Positions 18,129 to 30,449 are shown, counted from the stretch's first letter. The stretch: DNA of 64,000 bases from Burkholderiales bacterium (GCA_016213205.1 JACRAZ010000060.1:186001-250000); one strand, 5' to 3'. A program made the numbers and translations. Notes: generated by a model from the sequence alone, not told the origin.

Positions 18129-19043
18129 ATGGTGTCTGCCGTTTTCCATTCGCCGCTGGAGGCCACCCCGGCCGACCAGGCGTCCAAGTCCACCTCCCCC
18201 AAGGCCGTCGCTGCGAAGCCTGCCGCCACGCCAAAGACGCCGCCGGCGCCGCGGGCGCAGCGTGCGCCGTTCGACTGGCGTGCGCTGTGGCTCAAGCTGC
18301 TGCCGCCGATCGCCGGCATGGCCCTGTTGATCGGCGTGTGGGCGCTGCTGACGATGAAGAGCAGCAGCTTTCCGACGCCTGCGCAGACCTTCGATGCTGC
18401 CGTCAAGCTGTTTGCCGATCCGTTCTACCAGAAGGGCCCGAACGACCAGGGCATCGGCTGGAACATCCTGAGCTCGCTGCGGCGGGTGGCGGTGGGCTTC
18501 GGGCTGGCCGCGCTGGTGGGCATCCCGATGGGCTTCATGCTCGGGCGTTTCGAGGTGCTCAACCGCATGGTCTCGCCGCTGGTGAGCCTGCTGCGGCCGG
18601 TGTCGCCGCTGGCCTGGTTGCCGATCGGCCTGCTGGTGTTCAAGTCGGCCAATCCGGCGGCCATCTGGACGATCTTCATCTGCTCGATCTGGCCGATGAT
18701 CATCAACACGGCCGTCGGCGTGCAGCGCGTGCCGGCGGACTACCTGAACGTCGCGAAGGTGCTGAACCTCAGCGAGTGGAAGGTGATCACGCGCATCCTC
18801 TTCCCCGCGGTGCTGCCCTACATGCTGACGGGCGTGCGCCTGTCGGTGGGCACGGCCTGGCTGGTGATCGTCGCGGCCGAGATGCTGACCGGCGGCGTGG
18901 GCATCGGCTTCTGGGTGTGGGACGAGTGGAACAACCTGAACGTGCAGCACATCATCATCGCGATCTTCGTGATCGGGATCGTGGGTCTGCTGCTCGAGCA
19001 GATGCTGATGGCCATCGCACGCCGCTTCTCCTTCGACGACTGA
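18129..19043 (+). CDS. nrtB: Nitrate ABC transporter permease
   Basis: This is the inner-membrane channel subunit of the nitrate importer. The 304-residue protein has an unusually long Ala/Pro/Lys-rich N-terminal extension (about 50 residues) before the first membrane segment. It then has about six hydrophobic segments and the cytoplasmic EAA-type loop [20 protein letters not shown] that docks the ATPase. An AAGGAG Shine-Dalgarno precedes ATG. It sits between nrtA and the ATPase gene. Confidence 0.92.
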   Translation: MVSAVFHSPLEATPADQASKSTSPKAVAAKPAATPKTPPAPRAQRAPFDWRALWLKLLPPIAGMALLIGVWALLTMKSSSFPTPAQTFDAAVKLFADPFYQKGPNDQGIGWNILSSLRRVAVGFGLAALVGIPMGFMLGRFEVLNRMVSPLVSLLRPVSPLAWLPIGLLVFKSANPAAIWTIFICSIWPMIINTAVGVQRVPADYLNVAKVLNLSEWKVITRILFPAVLPYMLTGVRLSVGTAWLVIVAAEMLTGGVGIGFWVWDEWNNLNVQHIIIAIFVIGIVGLLLEQMLMAIARRFSFDD

Positions 19044-19061
19044 CAGCCCGGAGCCCACACC

Positions 19062-19862
19062 ATGAACCACTTCATCCAAGTGCAGGACGCCGAGATGGTG
19101 TTCACCACCCGCAAGGGCCGTTTCCACGCCCTGCGCGAGATCAACCTCGACGTGGCCAAGGGCGAGTTCGTCACGCTGATCGGCCACTCCGGCTGCGGCA
19201 AGTCGACGCTGCTGAACTTGATCGCGGGCCTGCTGCTGCCGAGTTCCGGCGTGCTGCTGTGCGACAACCGCGAGATCAACGCACCGGGACCGGAGCGCGC
19301 CGTCGTGTTCCAGAACCACTCGCTGCTGCCCTGGCTCACCTGCTTCGAGAACGTGTACCTGGCCGTCGAGCGGGTGTTCGGCCCCACGGAGAGCAAGGCC
19401 CAGCTGAAGGCACGCACCAAGGCGGCGCTCGAACTGGTGGGCATGGGGCACGCAGGCACCAAGCGGCCGCATGAGGTGTCCGGCGGCATGAAGCAGCGCG
19501 TGGGCATCGCCCGTGCGCTGGCCATGGAACCCAAGGTGCTGCTGATGGACGAGCCCTTCGGCGCGCTGGATGCCCTGACCCGGGCGCACCTGCAGGACGC
19601 ACTGCTGAAGATCGTCTTGCGCACGCAGAGCACCGTGGTGATGGTGACCCACGATGTCGACGAGGCGGTGCTGTTGTCCGACCGCATCGTGATGATGACC
19701 AACGGCCCGGCAGCCACGATCGGCGAGATCCTGTCGGTCGAGCTGCCTCGCCCGCGCAACCGGGTCGAGCTGGCCGAAGACACGCGCTATGTGCACTACC
19801 GCAAGGAGGTGCTGGACTTCCTGTACACGCGGCACGGGCACGTCGAGCGCGTGGCGGCCTGA
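19062..19862 (+). CDS. nrtD: Nitrate ABC transporter ATP-binding protein
   Basis: This is the ATPase that powers nitrate uptake. The 266-residue protein has Walker [10 protein letters not shown] at 41-49, the signature [16 protein letters not shown], and Walker [13 protein letters not shown]. It lacks the C-terminal NrtA-like domain of cyanobacterial NrtC, so it is NrtD-like. It starts 18 bp after nrtB and ends the operon before a strong terminator. Confidence 0.92.
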   Translation: MNHFIQVQDAEMVFTTRKGRFHALREINLDVAKGEFVTLIGHSGCGKSTLLNLIAGLLLPSSGVLLCDNREINAPGPERAVVFQNHSLLPWLTCFENVYLAVERVFGPTESKAQLKARTKAALELVGMGHAGTKRPHEVSGGMKQRVGIARALAMEPKVLLMDEPFGALDALTRAHLQDALLKIVLRTQSTVVMVTHDVDEAVLLSDRIVMMTNGPAATIGEILSVELPRPRNRVELAEDTRYVHYRKEVLDFLYTRHGHVERVAA

Positions 19863-19960
19863 GCGTCCGCTGGCACGCGCTTTGCTGTTAAGGACACGAC
19901 GTCCCGCAACGGCGTCGGTCTATCTCCTCAGCAGGGCGCCTGCCGGGCCCTTTCGTCCCT

Positions 19961-19993
19961 CCCCTCGGTGGCCGACACCGAGGGGACTTTTTT
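19961..19993 (+). terminator. Terminator of the nrt operon
   Basis: CCCCTCGGT (19961-19969) pairs perfectly with ACCGAGGGG (19977-19985), with a 7-base loop and then ACTTTTTT. It lies about 100 bp after the ATPase stop and 55 bp before the next gene. Confidence 0.9.
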
Positions 19994-20047
19994 CCTGGGT
20001 CGCAACGGTGACAAGCTGCTGCCCGCCCCCCCTTCACAATCCCGGGC

Positions 20048-20716
20048 ATGGGACGACTCTTTCTGGTGCGCCACGGCCAGGCCTCGTTTGGCGCCGCGAA
20101 CTATGACCAGCTCAGCCCGCTGGGGCGCCAGCAATGCCGGCGGCTGGGCGAATACTTCCGCGAAAAGGGCCTGCTGTTCGAGGCTGCCCTGATGGGCACG
20201 CTGCAGCGCCATGCGCAAAGCCATGAGGCCATTGCCGAAGGCCTGCAGTCGCAGCACCAGCCGCTGTTGTGGCCGGGCCTGAACGAATACGACAGCCACG
20301 CCGTGATCGCCGCGGTGCACCCCGAACCCCTGGCCAAGCCCACCACGCCGGAGATGTACCGCCATCACTTCCGGCTGCTGCGCGAGGGCCTGCGCCAGTG
20401 GATGGCCGGCAAGGTGCAGCCCGTGGGCATGCCCAGCTACGTGGACTTCGTCGCTGGCGTGGCCGGCGCACTCGACCATGTGCGCGAGAACTTCAAAGGC
20501 GACGTGCTGATGGTCTCCAGCGGCGGGCCGATCTCCACTGCGGTGGGCTTGCTGCTCGAGACGCCGCCCGAGGTGACGATCGAGCTGAACCTGCACATCC
20601 GCAACAGCTCGGTGACCGAGTTCACCTACACGCCCAAGCGGCACGCCCTGGTCACCTACAACACGTTGCCGCACCTCGACAGTGCACAGCACGCCGACTG
20701 GGTGACCCACACCTGA
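20048..20716 (+). CDS. Histidine phosphatase family protein (phosphoglycerate mutase-like)
   Basis: This 222-residue member of the RHG phosphatase superfamily has the catalytic RHG motif at residues 8-10 (LVRHGQASFG) and a second-half VSSGGPIST segment with the typical position of the later active-site residues. It could be a broad-specificity phosphatase; the substrate is not readable. It stands alone between the nrt terminator and the oppositely oriented isc operon. Confidence 0.85.
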   Translation: MGRLFLVRHGQASFGAANYDQLSPLGRQQCRRLGEYFREKGLLFEAALMGTLQRHAQSHEAIAEGLQSQHQPLLWPGLNEYDSHAVIAAVHPEPLAKPTTPEMYRHHFRLLREGLRQWMAGKVQPVGMPSYVDFVAGVAGALDHVRENFKGDVLMVSSGGPISTAVGLLLETPPEVTIELNLHIRNSSVTEFTYTPKRHALVTYNTLPHLDSAQHADWVTHT

Positions 20717-20759
20717 GCGTCCGCCGCGTCAGGCAGTGCCCCGACCCGCGCCGGCGGGC

Positions 20760-21098
20760 TCAGTGGTTTTCGCGGGCGTGGTTGATCGAGTACTTCGGGA
20801 TCTCGATCGTCACGTCCTGGTCGTCCAGGATGGCCTGGCAGCTCAGGCGCGACTGCGGCTCCAGGCCCCAGGCACGGTCGAGCATGTCTTCCTCGCTCTC
20901 TTCGAGCTCGTTCAGCGACTCGAAGCCCTGGCGCACCACCACGTGACAAGTGGTGCAGGCACAGCTCATCTCACAGGCATGCTCGATGGCGATGCCGTTC
21001 TCGAGCAGCGCCTCGCAGATCGAGGTGCCACGCGGCGCCTCGATCGTGTCGCCCTGCGGGCAGAACTCCGGGTGAGGAAGGATCTTGATGACGGGCAT
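20760..21098 (-). CDS. fdx: ISC-type 2Fe-2S ferredoxin
   Basis: This adrenodoxin-like ferredoxin supplies electrons for Fe-S cluster assembly on IscU. The 112-residue protein has the four ligands at C42, C48, C51 and C87, the same positions as in E. coli Fdx. It is the last gene of the isc operon, 14 bp after hscA. Confidence 0.95.
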   Translation of the reverse strand: MPVIKILPHPEFCPQGDTIEAPRGTSICEALLENGIAIEHACEMSCACTTCHVVVRQGFESLNELEESEEDMLDRAWGLEPQSRLSCQAILDDQDVTIEIPKYSINHARENH

Positions 21099-21112
21099 CG
21101 TGCTGCCTTGGC

Positions 21113-22969
<1,857 letters not shown>

Positions 22970-22988
22970 GGCTTGTTCTTGTCGGAAA

Positions 22989-23507
22989 TCAGGCGTCCAG
23001 CGCTTCGAGCCGGCGGTGGACGTCGTCGCGGAAACGGTGCACGAACATCAGCGCCCTCACCTGCCCCGCTGCGGCGGCGGCATCCTGCAGGTCGTCGAGT
23101 GTGCGGCGCAGTTCATCGACCAGCTGGCCCTCCTGGCGCGCCACCTCGTCGTCCAGGCGCTCCACGGCGGCCAGGTCGGCTGCGTCATCCAGCGCCTCGC
23201 GCCACTGCATCTGCTGCATCAGGAAGGCCGGCGGCATGGCCGTGTTGTTCTCGGCATTGATCGGGGCGCCACGCAGCTCGCACAAGTAGGCCCCCCGTTG
23301 CAGTGGGTCCTTCAGGCGCCGGTAGGCCTCGTTCACCCGCACGGCCCACTGCATGGCCAGGCGCTGCGCAGCAGCGCCCTCGCTGGCAAAGCGGTCCGGG
23401 TGCACCTCGGCCTGCAATGCACGCCAGCGGGCGTCCAGCTCGTCGCGGTCCTGGGCGAAGCGCGGCGCCAGGCCGAACAGGGTGAAATCGTCGTCGTCGA
23501 TCTTCAT
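22989..23507 (-). CDS. hscB: Fe-S assembly co-chaperone HscB
   Basis: This J-domain protein recruits IscU to HscA. The 172-residue protein has the HPD tripeptide at residues 36-38 and a C-terminal helical domain for IscU binding. ATG at 23507 has no clear Shine-Dalgarno. A terminator-like hairpin lies directly upstream, so expression may be lower than that of iscRSUA. Confidence 0.93.
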   Translation of the reverse strand: MKIDDDDFTLFGLAPRFAQDRDELDARWRALQAEVHPDRFASEGAAAQRLAMQWAVRVNEAYRRLKDPLQRGAYLCELRGAPINAENNTAMPPAFLMQQMQWREALDDAADLAAVERLDDEVARQEGQLVDELRRTLDDLQDAAAAAGQVRALMFVHRFRDDVHRRLEALDA

Positions 23508-23511
23508 GGGT

Positions 23512-23550
23512 TCTGCAAAACAAAGGCGCGGTTGAACAACACCGCGCCTT
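23512..23550 (-). terminator. Terminator-like hairpin between iscA and hscB
   Basis: AAGGCGCGGT (23523-23532) pairs perfectly with ACCGCGCCTT (23541-23550), with an 8-base loop. On the minus strand the stem is followed by TGTTTTG. It lies inside the isc operon immediately before hscB, so it could be a partial terminator or a processing/stability hairpin. Confidence 0.65.
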
Positions 23551-23573
23551 GCTGCAAGAGCGGGACCAGGGGG

Positions 23574-23897
23574 TCAGACGCGGAACGACTCCCCGCAGCC
23601 GCAACGGTCCTTCTCGCGCGGATTGTGGAACTTGAAGCCCTCGTTCAGGCCTTCGCGCACGAAGTCGAGCTCGGTGCCGTCGATGTAGGGCAGGCTCTTC
23701 GGATCCACGAGCACCTTGACGCCATGGCCCTCGAAGACATGGTCCTCCGGCGCGATCTCGTCCGCGTATTCGAGCTTGTACGCAAGGCCCGAGCACCCGG
23801 TGGTCTTGACGCCCAGGCGCACGCCCACGCCCTTGCCGCGCTTGCTGATGTAGCGCGACACATGCCGCGCCGCGGCCTCCGACAGGGTGACGGCCAT
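23574..23897 (-). CDS. iscA: A-type Fe-S carrier protein IscA
   Basis: This is a scaffold/carrier that delivers Fe-S clusters to apoproteins. The 107-residue protein has the three A-type cysteines at C35 (TGCSGLAY), C99 and C101 (RCGCGESF). I chose ATG 23897 (MAVTLSEAA) because it gives the exact family length. It starts 4 bp after iscU. Confidence 0.94.
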   Translation of the reverse strand: MAVTLSEAAARHVSRYISKRGKGVGVRLGVKTTGCSGLAYKLEYADEIAPEDHVFEGHGVKVLVDPKSLPYIDGTELDFVREGLNEGFKFHNPREKDRCGCGESFRV

Positions 23898-23901
23898 GGG
23901 C

Positions 23902-24318
23902 TCAGCTCGCACGGGCCGCCTCGGCAGGCGCAGCTTCGCCATGCTTGGCCTGGTAGTCCTGCACCGCGGCCTTGATCGCGTCCTCGGCCAGGATGGAGCA
24001 ATGGATCTTCACCGGAGGCAGTGCCAGTTCCTCAGCAATCCTGGTGTTCTTGATCTCCAGCGCCTGATCCAGGGTCTTGCCCTTGACCCATTCGGTCACG
24101 AGCGAACTGGAGGCGATGGCCGACCCGCAGCCATAGGTCTTGAAGCGGGCGTCCTCGATCAGGCCGGTGGCCGGGTTGACCTTGATCTGCAGTTTCATCA
24201 CGTCGCCGCAGGCCGGGGCTCCCACCATGCCGGTGCCCACCGTGTCGTCACCCTTCTCGAACGAGCCGACGTTGCGCGGGTTTTCGTAGTGGTCGATGAC
24301 CTTGTCGCTGTATGCCAT
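23902..24318 (-). CDS. iscU: Fe-S cluster scaffold IscU
   Basis: This is the main scaffold on which [2Fe-2S] clusters are built from IscS-derived sulfur. The 138-residue protein has ligands C37, C64 and C107 and the assisting D39. The LPPVK motif at 100-104 is the HscA recognition site. A short Ala-rich tail extends beyond the E. coli protein. It starts 16 bp after iscS. Confidence 0.96.
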   Translation of the reverse strand: MAYSDKVIDHYENPRNVGSFEKGDDTVGTGMVGAPACGDVMKLQIKVNPATGLIEDARFKTYGCGSAIASSSLVTEWVKGKTLDQALEIKNTRIAEELALPPVKIHCSILAEDAIKAAVQDYQAKHGEAAPAEAARAS

Positions 24319-24334
24319 GTGAGTTCTCCAACGA

Positions 24335-25555
24335 TCAGTGCGCCGTCCATTGAATGGAGCTGATGTCGATGCCGTCGCGGTACATCTCCCACAACGGCGA
24401 CAGCTCGCGAAGTTTCGCCACGCGATCCTTCAAGGTGCTGACGGCATAGTCGATTTCTGCCTCGGTCGTGAAACGGCCGATCGTCATGCGCAGGCTTGAA
24501 TGCGCGAGTTCGTCGCTGCGGCCCAGCGCGCGCAGCACATAGCTGGGTTCCAGGCTGGCGGAGGTGCAGGCCGAACCGGACGAGACCGCCAGGCCCTTGA
24601 CACCCATGATCAGCGATTCGCCCTCGACGAAGTTGAACGAGATGTTCAGGTTGTGCGGCACCCGTCGCTCCAGGTCGCCGTTGATGAACACCTGCTCGAT
24701 GTCGCTCAGCCCGTTGCGCAGCTTGTGGTGCAGCATGCGGACACGCTCGCTTTCGGTGCCCATCTCTTCCTGGGCAATGCGGAAGGCTTCGCCCATGCCC
24801 ACGATCTGGTGCGTCGGCAAGGTGCCCGAACGCATGCCGCGTTCGTGGCCGCCGCCGTGCATCTGGGCCTCCAGACGCACCCGCGGCTTGCGCCGCACAT
24901 ACAGTGCCCCGATGCCCTTGGGGCCATAGGTCTTGTGCGAGGCCAGGCTCATCAGGTCGACCGGCAACTGGCTGAGGTCGATCGCCACCTTGCCGGTGGC
25001 CTGGGCGGCGTCGACGTGGAAGATGATGCCGCGCTCGCGGCACAGCTTGCCGATCGTCTCGATGTCCTGGATCACGCCGATTTCGTTGTTCACCATCATC
25101 ACCGAGGCAAGGATGGTGTCCGGGCGCAGCGCGTCCTTGAAGCGGTCGAGGTCGAGCAGGCCGTCCTCCATCACGTCGAGGTAGGTGACCTCGAAGCCCT
25201 GGCGCTCCAGTTCGCGCATGGTGTCGAGCACGGCCTTGTGCTCGGTCTTGACGGTGATCAGGTGCTTGCCACGTGTCTTGTAGAAGTGCGCAGCACCCTT
25301 GAGCGCGAGGTTGTTCGATTCGGTGGCACCGGAGGTCCAGACGATCTCGCGCGGGTCGGCTCCGATCAGCGATGCCACCTGCTCGCGCGACTTCTCGACG
25401 ATGGCCTCCGCCTCCCAACCCCAGGCATGGCTGCGCGAGGCCGGATTGCCGAAGTGTTCACGCAGCCAAGGGATCATCGCGTCGACGACGCGCGGGTCCA
25501 CCGGCGTGGTCGCGCCATAGTCCAGGTAGATCGGGAAGTGCGGGGTCATGGTCAC
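24335..25555 (-). CDS. iscS: Cysteine desulfurase IscS
   Basis: This PLP enzyme converts cysteine to alanine and hands persulfide sulfur to IscU and to tRNA thiolation. The 406-residue protein has K208 ([12 protein letters not shown]) as the PLP lysine and C330 ([14 protein letters not shown]) as the mobile persulfide cysteine. The start [20 protein letters not shown] is the IscS N-terminus. It lies 23 bp after iscR. Confidence 0.96.
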   Translation of the reverse strand: MTMTPHFPIYLDYGATTPVDPRVVDAMIPWLREHFGNPASRSHAWGWEAEAIVEKSREQVASLIGADPREIVWTSGATESNNLALKGAAHFYKTRGKHLITVKTEHKAVLDTMRELERQGFEVTYLDVMEDGLLDLDRFKDALRPDTILASVMMVNNEIGVIQDIETIGKLCRERGIIFHVDAAQATGKVAIDLSQLPVDLMSLASHKTYGPKGIGALYVRRKPRVRLEAQMHGGGHERGMRSGTLPTHQIVGMGEAFRIAQEEMGTESERVRMLHHKLRNGLSDIEQVFINGDLERRVPHNLNISFNFVEGESLIMGVKGLAVSSGSACTSASLEPSYVLRALGRSDELAHSSLRMTIGRFTTEAEIDYAVSTLKDRVAKLRELSPLWEMYRDGIDISSIQWTAH

Positions 25556-25578
25556 GGACGGAATGTGGGTCGGAAAGG

Positions 25579-26112
25579 TTACTTCGAGAGTGCGCTGCCC
25601 AGGGCGAACACCGAGTTCGGTGCGGTGACCTTGATCGGTTTGACCACCGGCACATTCGAGATCGCACGCTTGATCGGTGCCTCCTCGATCGAGACGCCCT
25701 TGGCGAGCTGGTCCTCGACCAGCTTCTTAAGCGAGATCGAATCGAGGTACTCGATCATCTTCTGATTGAGGCTTGACCACAGGTCGTGCGTCATGCAGCG
25801 GCCCGCGTCCTCACCCATGCAGTTTTCCTTGCCGCCGCAACCCGTGGCATCGATGGGCTCGTCGACGGCGACGATGATGTCGGCCACCGTGATCTCGTCG
25901 GCCCGCCGTCCCAACGAATACCCGCCACCGGGACCGCGGGTGCTCTCGACCAGCTCATGCCGGCGCAGCTTGCCGAACAACTGCTCGAGGTAAGACAACG
26001 AGATCTGCTGTCGCTGGCTGATGGCGGCCAGGGCAACCGGGCCGTTGTTCGAGCGCAGGGCCAGATCGATCATCGCGGTAACGGCAAATCGGCCTTTGGT
26101 GGTCAGACGCAT
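25579..26112 (-). CDS. iscR: Fe-S cluster regulator IscR (Rrf2 family)
   Basis: This [2Fe-2S] transcription factor represses its own operon when clusters are plentiful. The 177-residue protein has an N-terminal winged helix ([19 protein letters not shown]) and cluster cysteines C92, C98 and C106, with H109 as the probable fourth ligand. The last spacing is two residues longer than in E. coli IscR. An AGGAG Shine-Dalgarno lies eight bases before ATG 26112. Two tandem IscR-type sites lie upstream. Confidence 0.95.
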   Translation of the reverse strand: MRLTTKGRFAVTAMIDLALRSNNGPVALAAISQRQQISLSYLEQLFGKLRRHELVESTRGPGGGYSLGRRADEITVADIIVAVDEPIDATGCGGKENCMGEDAGRCMTHDLWSSLNQKMIEYLDSISLKKLVEDQLAKGVSIEEAPIKRAISNVPVVKPIKVTAPNSVFALGSALSK

Positions 26113-26219
26113 GGATGGTTCTCCTGAGTGCTCGCGGCGATGCCGCAGTACGGCAAGCAGCCAGCGTGTCCGCTGCCAGGCCGCGCCCGTTCGGCGGCTG
26201 CAACCCGACATCGCAGCCG

Positions 26220-26244
26220 TTATCCGACTGCTGTTGTCAAGTAT
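26220..26244 (-). promoter_or_regulatory. IscR type-1 binding site, proximal
   Basis: The minus-strand sequence ATACTTGAC-N6-AGTCGGATAA agrees with the type-1 IscR consensus at about 20 of 25 positions. It also contains a TTGACA hexamer that could be the -35 box, so bound [2Fe-2S]-IscR would block polymerase. Confidence 0.75.
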
Positions 26245-26248
26245 AACT

Positions 26249-26273
26249 GAAGCCGACTGATTTGGTCGGCAAT
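26249..26273 (-). promoter_or_regulatory. IscR type-1 binding site, distal
   Basis: The minus-strand sequence ATTGCCGAC-N6-AGTCGGCTTC agrees with the type-1 consensus at about 21 of 25 positions. It is centred 29 bp upstream of the first site, a tandem arrangement like the one before E. coli iscR. Confidence 0.75.
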
Positions 26274-26276
26274 AGC

Positions 26277-26765
26277 TCAGGAAGTTCCCAGCAGACGGCG
26301 TTGCAGCGAGACGACCAGGCCCTCGCATGCCGGCTCGATCAGGTCGAGCACACGCTCGAAACCGGCCGGGGCGCCGTAGTACGGATCGGGTACTTCGCGC
26401 AGGCCCAGCGAAGGTGCCCCCATTTCCAGCAGCAGCCCCAGGCGATGGTGCTCACCCGGTGGGCATTGATTGGACAAGTGCTCGAGATTGTCCAGGTCCA
26501 TGGCCAACAGGAGATCAAAGCGCTCGAAGTCCTTGACCACCAGGCGACGCGACCGGATGCGGCTGAGGTCATAGCCCCGGCGCGCCGCGGCCGCCACGGC
26601 ACGTGCGTCTGGCGCCCCCCCACGTTCCCCGTGCGTGCCTGCAGAGCCGACCTCGACATGCCGCTCAAGCCCGGCCTTGGCAAGCTTTGTGCGCAGCACG
26701 GCCTCGGCCGTGGGTGATCGGCAAATGTTGCCCAGGCACACCATCAGGACTCGGGTTCGGATCAA
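26277..26765 (-). CDS. Low-molecular-weight protein-tyrosine phosphatase
   Basis: This cytoplasmic cysteine phosphatase has the P-loop CLGNICRS near the N-terminus and the DPYYG segment with the general-acid aspartate near residue 125. I chose a TTG start at 26765 (translated MIRTRVLMVCLGN), which gives 162 residues and the usual lead before the P-loop. ATG at 26744 would begin only one residue before the P-loop cysteine region and is less likely. It lies upstream of iscR on the same strand and may be transcribed separately. Confidence 0.85.
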   Translation of the reverse strand: MIRTRVLMVCLGNICRSPTAEAVLRTKLAKAGLERHVEVGSAGTHGERGGAPDARAVAAAARRGYDLSRIRSRRLVVKDFERFDLLLAMDLDNLEHLSNQCPPGEHHRLGLLLEMGAPSLGLREVPDPYYGAPAGFERVLDLIEPACEGLVVSLQRRLLGTS

Positions 26766-26944
26766 TTTGCAGCCGTCATGCGGTCGATTCAACCGAGCAG
26801 GATAGCGCACCGCGAGCGTCGTCACTGCCTGCAGGCAGAGAACACACGACGCGGTCGCCAGTGCCGTCAGCTGACGCCGGCCGGTCACCGCCTCGCCTCA
26901 AGCGTGAACTTCAGCGCGTGTGCAGATGCCCCGGCAGGACGCGC

Positions 26945-29044
26945 TCAACGCACCAGCGGCACCACGTTCGCATCGTGGCTGCCGCCTGCGCCGAACGCCT
27001 GCTCGCGCAGCAGCGCCAGTTGGTCGCGCACCCGGGCCGCCTTCTCGAACTCCAGGTTCTTCGCGTGCTCGAGCATCTGCTTCTCGAGTTGCTTGATGCG
27101 CTTGGCCAGGTCCTTCTCGGAGAGCAGTTCGCCGGCGGCGGCCTCCACCAGGCCGCTGACCTTGCTCTTGTCGTCCTGCGCATTGACGATGCCGTCGATC
27201 ATCTCCTTGACCTGCTTGGTCACGCTGCGCGGCACGATGCCCAGCCGCTCGTTGTGCTCGATCTGCTTCTGGCGTCGCCGCTCCGTCTCGCCGATGGCCT
27301 TCGCCATCGAGTCGGTCATCCGGTCTGCATACAGGATCGCGCGGCCGTTCACGTGGCGGGCAGCCCGTCCGATCGTCTGGATCAGGCTGCGTTCGGCACG
27401 CAGGAAGCCTTCCTTGTCGGCGTCGAGGATCGCCACCAGCGAGACCTCCGGGATGTCCAGCCCCTCGCGCAGCAGGTTGATGCCCACGAGCACGTCGAAC
27501 ACGCCCAGCCGCAGGTCGCGGATGATCTCCACCCGCTCGACGGTGTCCACATCCGAGTGCAGGTAGCGCACCTTGACGCCGTTGTCGGTGAGGTAGTCGG
27601 TCAGCTGCTCGGCCATGCGCTTGGTGAGCGTGGTGATCAGCACGCGTTCGTGGATCTCCACGCGTTCGCGGATCTCCTGCAGCACGTCGTCCACCTGGTG
27701 CGTGGCGGGCCGCACCTCGACCAGCGGGTCGACCAGCCCGGTGGGCCGCACCAGCTGCTCCACCACCTGGCCCGCATGCTGCTGCTCGTAGGCCGCGGGC
27801 GTGGCCGAGACGAAGATGGCCTGGCGCATCTTGCGTTCGAACTCCTCGAACTTCAACGGCCGGTTGTCCAGCGCGCTGGGCAGGCGGAAGCCGTAGTCCA
27901 CCAGCACCGTCTTGCGCGCCCGGTCGCCGTTGAACATGCCCCCGAGCTGGCCGATCAGCACGTGGCTCTCGTCGAGGAACATGATCGCATCCGGCGGCAG
28001 GTAGTCCACCAGCGTGGGCGGCGGATCGCCGGGCTTCGCGCCCGAGAGGTGCCGCGTGTAGTTCTCGATGCCCTTGCAGTGGCCCACCTCCTGCATCATC
28101 TCGAGGTCGAAGCGGGTGCGTTGCTCCAGGCGCTGGGCCTCCACCAGCTTGCCCGCGGCCACCAGTTCGGCCACACGCTCGCGCAGCTCGATCTTGATGG
28201 TCTCCACCGCCGCCAGCACACGCTCGCGCGGCGTCACGTAGTGGCTGGACGGGTAGATCGTGAAGCGCGGCACCTTCTGCCTCACGCGGCCGGTGAGCGG
28301 GTCCAGCAGGGAGAGGCTCTCGATCTCGTCGTCGAACAGCTCGATGCGCACCGCCAGCTCGCTGTGTTCGGCCGGAAACACATCGATCGTGTCGCCGCGC
28401 ACGCGGAAGCTGCCGCGCGAGAAATCGGTCTCGTTGCGGCTGTACTGCATGCGGATGAGCTGCGCGATCACGTCGCGCTGGCCGATCTTGTCGCCCACGC
28501 GCACGATGAACCGCATCTGGGTGTAGTCCTCGGGCTTGCCGATGCCGTAGATGGCGCTCACGCTGGCCACGATCACCGTGTCGCGCCGCTCGAGCACGCT
28601 CTTGGTGGCGCTCAGGCGCATCTGCTCGATGTGCTCGTTGATCGACGAGTCCTTCTCGATGAACAGGTCGCGCTGCGGTACGTAGGCCTCGGGCTGGTAG
28701 TAGTCGTAATAGCTGACGAAGTACTCGACCGCATTCTTCGGAAAGAACTCGCGGAACTCGCTGTACAGCTGCGCGGCCAGCGTCTTGTTGGGCGCGAACA
28801 CGATGGCCGGGCGCCCCAGCCGGGCGATCACGTTGGCCATCGTGAAGGTCTTGCCCGAGCCGGTCACGCCCAGCAGCGTCTGGTAGGCCAGCCCGTCGTG
28901 CACGCCCTCGACCAGCTGCTCGATGGCCCGCGGCTGGTCGCCCGCCGGCGGGTAGGGCTGGAACAACTGGAACGGCGAATCCGGGTAGCTGACGAACTCG
29001 CCCTGCTGCGGCGCCGCGCTCCCCACTTCGACAAGTTCGGTCAT
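26945..29044 (-). CDS. uvrB: UvrABC system protein B
   Basis: This is the damage-verifying helicase of nucleotide excision repair. The 699-residue protein has Walker A GVTGSGKT at 59-66 and the beta-hairpin region [24 protein letters not shown] is the Walker B-like segment, and the C-terminal UVR motif includes [20 protein letters not shown]. It is divergent from the aminotransferase gene across a 158-bp gap. Confidence 0.96.
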   Translation of the reverse strand: MTELVEVGSAAPQQGEFVSYPDSPFQLFQPYPPAGDQPRAIEQLVEGVHDGLAYQTLLGVTGSGKTFTMANVIARLGRPAIVFAPNKTLAAQLYSEFREFFPKNAVEYFVSYYDYYQPEAYVPQRDLFIEKDSSINEHIEQMRLSATKSVLERRDTVIVASVSAIYGIGKPEDYTQMRFIVRVGDKIGQRDVIAQLIRMQYSRNETDFSRGSFRVRGDTIDVFPAEHSELAVRIELFDDEIESLSLLDPLTGRVRQKVPRFTIYPSSHYVTPRERVLAAVETIKIELRERVAELVAAGKLVEAQRLEQRTRFDLEMMQEVGHCKGIENYTRHLSGAKPGDPPPTLVDYLPPDAIMFLDESHVLIGQLGGMFNGDRARKTVLVDYGFRLPSALDNRPLKFEEFERKMRQAIFVSATPAAYEQQHAGQVVEQLVRPTGLVDPLVEVRPATHQVDDVLQEIRERVEIHERVLITTLTKRMAEQLTDYLTDNGVKVRYLHSDVDTVERVEIIRDLRLGVFDVLVGINLLREGLDIPEVSLVAILDADKEGFLRAERSLIQTIGRAARHVNGRAILYADRMTDSMAKAIGETERRRQKQIEHNERLGIVPRSVTKQVKEMIDGIVNAQDDKSKVSGLVEAAAGELLSEKDLAKRIKQLEKQMLEHAKNLEFEKAARVRDQLALLREQAFGAGGSHDANVVPLVR

Positions 29045-29202
29045 CGGGTTATCCCTGAACGTCTAAAATCCGACACGCCGTGGGGCTGCCCCTGGGCTGC
29101 GCGGTCAATCCGACAGCGTAGCGCAGCAGCTCGCGGCCTGCAGCCTCCCCCACCCTCCAGCCCACCGGGCTGCTGCCACCCTTCTGACAGGACGCTTTCC
29201 AC

Positions 29203-30399
29203 ATGACGCTCTTCGCCGCCGTCGACATGGCCCCGCGCGACCCGATCCTGGGCCTGAACGAGCAATTCAATGCCGACACCAACCCGGCCAAGGTCAACCT
29301 CGGCGTCGGCGTGTACTTCGACGACAACGGCAAGCTGCCGCTGCTGCAATGCGTGCAGGCCGCCGAGAAGCAGCTGGTCGAGGCCACCAAGCCGCGCGGC
29401 TACCTGCCGATCGACGGCATTGCGGCCTACGACAAGGCCGTGCAAGGCCTGGTGTTCGGCGCCGGCAGCGCCGTGCTGCGCGATGGCCGCGTGGCCACCG
29501 TGCAGGCGCTGGGCGGCACCGGCGGCCTGAAGGTGGGCGCCGATTTCCTGAAGCGGCTGAACCCGGCCGCCAAGGTGCTGATCAGCGACCCGAGCTGGGA
29601 GAACCACCGCGCGCTGTTCACCAACGCCGGCTTCGTGGTCGAGAGCTATCCGTACTACGACGCCGAGAACCGCGGCATCCGCTTCGACGCCATGCTCGCG
29701 GCGCTGAACGCGGCACCGGCGGGCACCATCGTGGTGCTGCACGCCTGCTGCCACAACCCCACCGGCTACGACATCACCCCCGCCCAGTGGGACCAGGTGG
29801 TCACCACGCTGAAGGCCCGCCAGCTGGTGCCCTTCCTCGACATGGCCTACCAGGGCTTCGGCGACGGCATCGCCGAGGACGGCGCCGTGGTGCAGCAGTT
29901 CCTTGCATCGGGCCAGGACTTCTTCGTCTCGACCTCGTTCTCGAAGAGCTTCTCGCTCTACGGCGAACGTGTTGGCGCACTGAGCGTGGTGTGCGAGACC
30001 AAGGATGAAGCGGCGCGCGTGCTGTCGCAGCTGAAGATCGTGATCCGCACCAACTACTCGAACCCGCCCACCCATGGGGCCCAGGTGGTGGCCACGGTGC
30101 TGGAAACCCCGGCGCTGCGCGCCATGTGGGAAGAAGAGCTGGCCGGCATGCGCGTTCGCATCAAGCAGATGCGAACGCTGCTGGCCGAGAAGCTGGCCTC
30201 CGCGGGCGTGAAGCAGGATTTCAGCTTCATCACGCGCCAGCGTGGCATGTTCAGCTATTCCGGCCTGAGCCAGGCCCAGATGCAGCGCTTGCGCAGCGAG
30301 TTCGGCGTCTATGGCGTCGATTCGGGCCGCATCTGCGTGGCCGCGCTCAACACCAAGAACATCGACCACGTGGTCGCCTCGATCGCCAAGGTGCTTTGA
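29203..30399 (+). CDS. Aspartate/aromatic aminotransferase, class I
   Basis: This PLP enzyme of the AspC/TyrB subgroup transaminates aspartate and/or aromatic amino acids with 2-oxoglutarate. The 398-residue protein has HACCHNPTGYD and FLDMAYQGFGDG. SFSKSFSLYGERVG holds the PLP lysine. The N-terminus PRDPILGLNEQFNAD is typical. It is monocistronic, closed by a terminator. Confidence 0.92.
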   Translation: MTLFAAVDMAPRDPILGLNEQFNADTNPAKVNLGVGVYFDDNGKLPLLQCVQAAEKQLVEATKPRGYLPIDGIAAYDKAVQGLVFGAGSAVLRDGRVATVQALGGTGGLKVGADFLKRLNPAAKVLISDPSWENHRALFTNAGFVVESYPYYDAENRGIRFDAMLAALNAAPAGTIVVLHACCHNPTGYDITPAQWDQVVTTLKARQLVPFLDMAYQGFGDGIAEDGAVVQQFLASGQDFFVSTSFSKSFSLYGERVGALSVVCETKDEAARVLSQLKIVIRTNYSNPPTHGAQVVATVLETPALRAMWEEELAGMRVRIKQMRTLLAEKLASAGVKQDFSFITRQRGMFSYSGLSQAQMQRLRSEFGVYGVDSGRICVAALNTKNIDHVVASIAKVL

Positions 30400-30423
30400 C
30401 AGGCCCCACGCCCGATACCCACA

Positions 30424-30449
30424 AAGCCCGGCTTGCCGGGCTTTTTTTC
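30424..30449 (+). terminator. Terminator after the aspartate aminotransferase gene
   Basis: AAGCCCGG (30424-30431) and CCGGGCTT (30436-30443) form a perfect stem with a tiny loop, followed by a run of seven T residues. It is a strong rho-independent terminator. Confidence 0.92.

Noticed and set aside
15879-19841. N-terminal extension of the tsaD frame to over 1600 codons
   Set aside because: TsaD starts exactly at [14 protein letters not shown] at 15878. The extension is antisense to nasT and nrtABD and has no homologous features.
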